Origin: Methylomonas sp.
Lineage (GTDB): Bacteria; Pseudomonadota; Gammaproteobacteria; Methylococcales; Methylomonadaceae
NCBI GenBank assembly: GCA_028688235.1
Contig: JAQTYP010000199.1
Span: 1-6,594 of the forward strand
Direction of reading: 5' to 3'
DNA: 6,594 nucleotides
Below the pieces are notes generated by a model that made no database searches, was not told where the DNA came from, and saw only the letters and a list, made by a program, of their open reading frames with translations. How positions within the stretch are numbered: position 1 is the stretch's first letter; the number at the start of each line of letters is the position of its first letter. A program made the position numbers and the translations under genes. This document shows positions 5,635-6,594 of the stretch, one piece after another.

Positions 5635-5649
5635 CCCGAATCATTCGGG
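5635..5649. promoter_or_regulatory. Palindrome in the divergent promoter region
   Basis: CCCGAA (5635-5640), TCA, TTCGGG (5644-5649): a perfect 6-bp inverted repeat with a 3-base centre. It covers the -35 position of the leftward operon and lies in the probable leader of argC. On the + strand CATC and five T follow, so as RNA it could also be a weak hairpin stop. An operator is possible; the binding protein is unknown. Confidence 0.35.
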
Positions 5650-5677
5650 CCATCTTTTTCAGAGAGACGAACAAAAC

Positions 5678-6594
5678 ATGATACGTGCAGGCATAGTGGG
5701 CGGCACCGGCTATACCGGGGTCGAGTTGTTGCGGATATTGGTATTGCATCCCGAAGTGGAAGTGGCCGCGGTGACGTCGCGCGCCGACGCCGGCCGCAGG
5801 GTCGATCAAACCTATCCCAATCTGCGAGGCTTGTGCGACGCGGTATTTACCCAACCTGAAGCCGACAGTTTGTCCGATTGCGATGTGGTGTTTTTCGCGA
5901 CGCCGAACGGCACGGCGATGAACATGGCGGCCGATTTGCTGGCGCGCGGCATCAAAGTCATCGATTTGGCGGCGGATTTTAGGATTAAAGACATCGCCGA
6001 ATGGGAAAAATGGTACGGCATGAGTCATGCCAGCCCGGAATTGGTTGCCGAGGCGGTTTACGGTTTGCCGGAAGTGAACCGCGAGGCGATCAAACAGGCG
6101 AGATTGATCGCGTGTCCCGGTTGTTATCCGACTGCGGTGCAACTGGGCTTCTTGCCTTTGCTGGAAGCCGGCGTGATCGATGCAGAACATTTGATCGCCG
6201 ACGCCAAGTCCGGCGTTAGCGGGGCAGGGCGCAAGGCCGAAATATCGTCGTTGATGAGCGAAGCCGGCGAAAGTTTCAAGGCTTATGGTGTGCCGGGGCA
6301 TAGGCATTTGCCCGAAATCAGGCAAGGCCTGCAAGCGGCAAGCCGCCAATCGGTCGGTTTGACCTTCGTGCCGCATCTGACGCCGATGATACGCGGCATA
6401 CATGCGACCTTATATGCGCGATTGACTGGCAATGTCGATTTGCAAGGTCTGTTCGAACGGCGGTACCAAACCGAATATTTCGTCGACGTTCTGCCGGCGG
6501 GGGCGCATGCCGATACCCGCAACGTGCGCGGCAGCAACCGTTGTCAAATCGCCGTACACAGACCCCAAGGTGGCGATACCGTGGTTGTTTTATC
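5678..6594 (+). CDS. argC: N-acetyl-gamma-glutamyl-phosphate reductase (5' part, runs off window)
   Basis: The frame opens at ATG 5678 and stays open for 305 codons to the window end; family members of this type have about 340-345 residues, so only the last 35-40 are missing. The enzyme reduces N-acetyl-glutamyl phosphate to the semialdehyde with NADPH, the third step of arginine synthesis, in the cytosol. Visible marks are the N-terminal nucleotide loop GIVGGTGYTG (5-14), FFATPNGTA (72-80), IDLAADFR (95-102), the active-site segment ACPGCYPT (145-152) with catalytic C149, KSGVSGAGR (177-185), GHRHLPEI (207-214) with a probable catalytic His at 208, and PHLTPMIRGI (232-241). Only a weak purine stretch (AGAGAGA, 5661-5667) precedes the start, 10 bases away. 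It is divergent from the oxidoreductase operon; no ARG-box of standard spacing is seen in the 90-base gap. Identity is secure. Confidence 0.97.
   Translation, partial: MIRAGIVGGTGYTGVELLRILVLHPEVEVAAVTSRADAGRRVDQTYPNLRGLCDAVFTQPEADSLSDCDVVFFATPNGTAMNMAADLLARGIKVIDLAADFRIKDIAEWEKWYGMSHASPELVAEAVYGLPEVNREAIKQARLIACPGCYPTAVQLGFLPLLEAGVIDAEHLIADAKSGVSGAGRKAEISSLMSEAGESFKAYGVPGHRHLPEIRQGLQAASRQSVGLTFVPHLTPMIRGIHATLYARLTGNVDLQGLFERRYQTEYFVDVLPAGAHADTRNVRGSNRCQIAVHRPQGGDTVVVL

Noticed and set aside
5635..5649. ARG box (ArgR operator) upstream of argC
   Set aside because: ARG boxes have GAAT and ATTC separated by about four A/T bases; here the two halves are separated by a single C and flanked by C/G runs, so the geometry is wrong.
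5621..6403. A 260-codon open frame on the minus strand
   Set aside because: It lies wholly antisense to argC apart from its 3' end, and argC has all family motifs. The antisense protein is rich in Arg, His and Gln, has no recognisable domain and reflects the codon bias of argC.
1..6594. A defence island, phage, integron or CRISPR system
   Set aside because: All sizeable genes are housekeeping or envelope functions, no repeat-spacer pattern, recombinase or toxin-like gene is seen, and the only repeats are the short ones listed.

Overview
The window looks like ordinary chromosomal DNA from a Gram-negative gammaproteobacterium. Two lipoprotein signal sequences, an OmpA-type peptidoglycan-binding domain and a secreted FKBP require an outer membrane and periplasm. 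The overall protein style would fit a methanotroph-like lineage (Methylococcales), but that placement is inference from general resemblance and no marker gene here proves it. No phage, integrase, transposase, CRISPR or RNA gene is visible.

Layout from left to right. Bases 1-42 are probably the last codons of an upstream gene whose stop overlaps the start of an OmpA-family lipoprotein gene (39-662, +). Converging on it is a SulP-family anion transporter gene (717-2279, -), preceded on the same strand by a short periplasmic FKBP-type prolyl isomerase (2441-2920, -). A gap of about 395 bases (2921-3315) holds a REP/MITE-like palindromic element (2965-3046), a 10-bp tandem repeat and otherwise nothing recognisable. 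A small unknown lipoprotein (3316-3666, +) follows. It converges on a two-gene operon read leftwards: a zinc-independent quinone oxidoreductase of the PIG3 type (4610-5587, -) followed without any spacer by a 3-mercaptopyruvate sulfurtransferase, sseA (3755-4609, -). Divergent from that operon is argC (5678 to the window end, +), an arginine-biosynthesis gene cut by the window edge with about 305 codons present.

The genes do not form one pathway. The only clear functional or transcriptional units are the OmpA gene with its upstream partner, the quinone oxidoreductase-sseA pair, and argC with whatever follows it. Three gene starts differ from the longest-frame or ATG default. The SulP transporter is best started at an internal ATG with a good ribosome binding site, not at the upstream TTG. 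The FKBP gene starts with GTG. argC has no stop in the window, so a search for closed frames misses it.

I looked for a hidden system and did not find a convincing one. The structures most worth a second look are the palindromic element next to the FKBP promoter, the long inverted repeat between the convergent lipoprotein and sseA genes, and the palindrome in the argC/oxidoreductase divergent promoter region.
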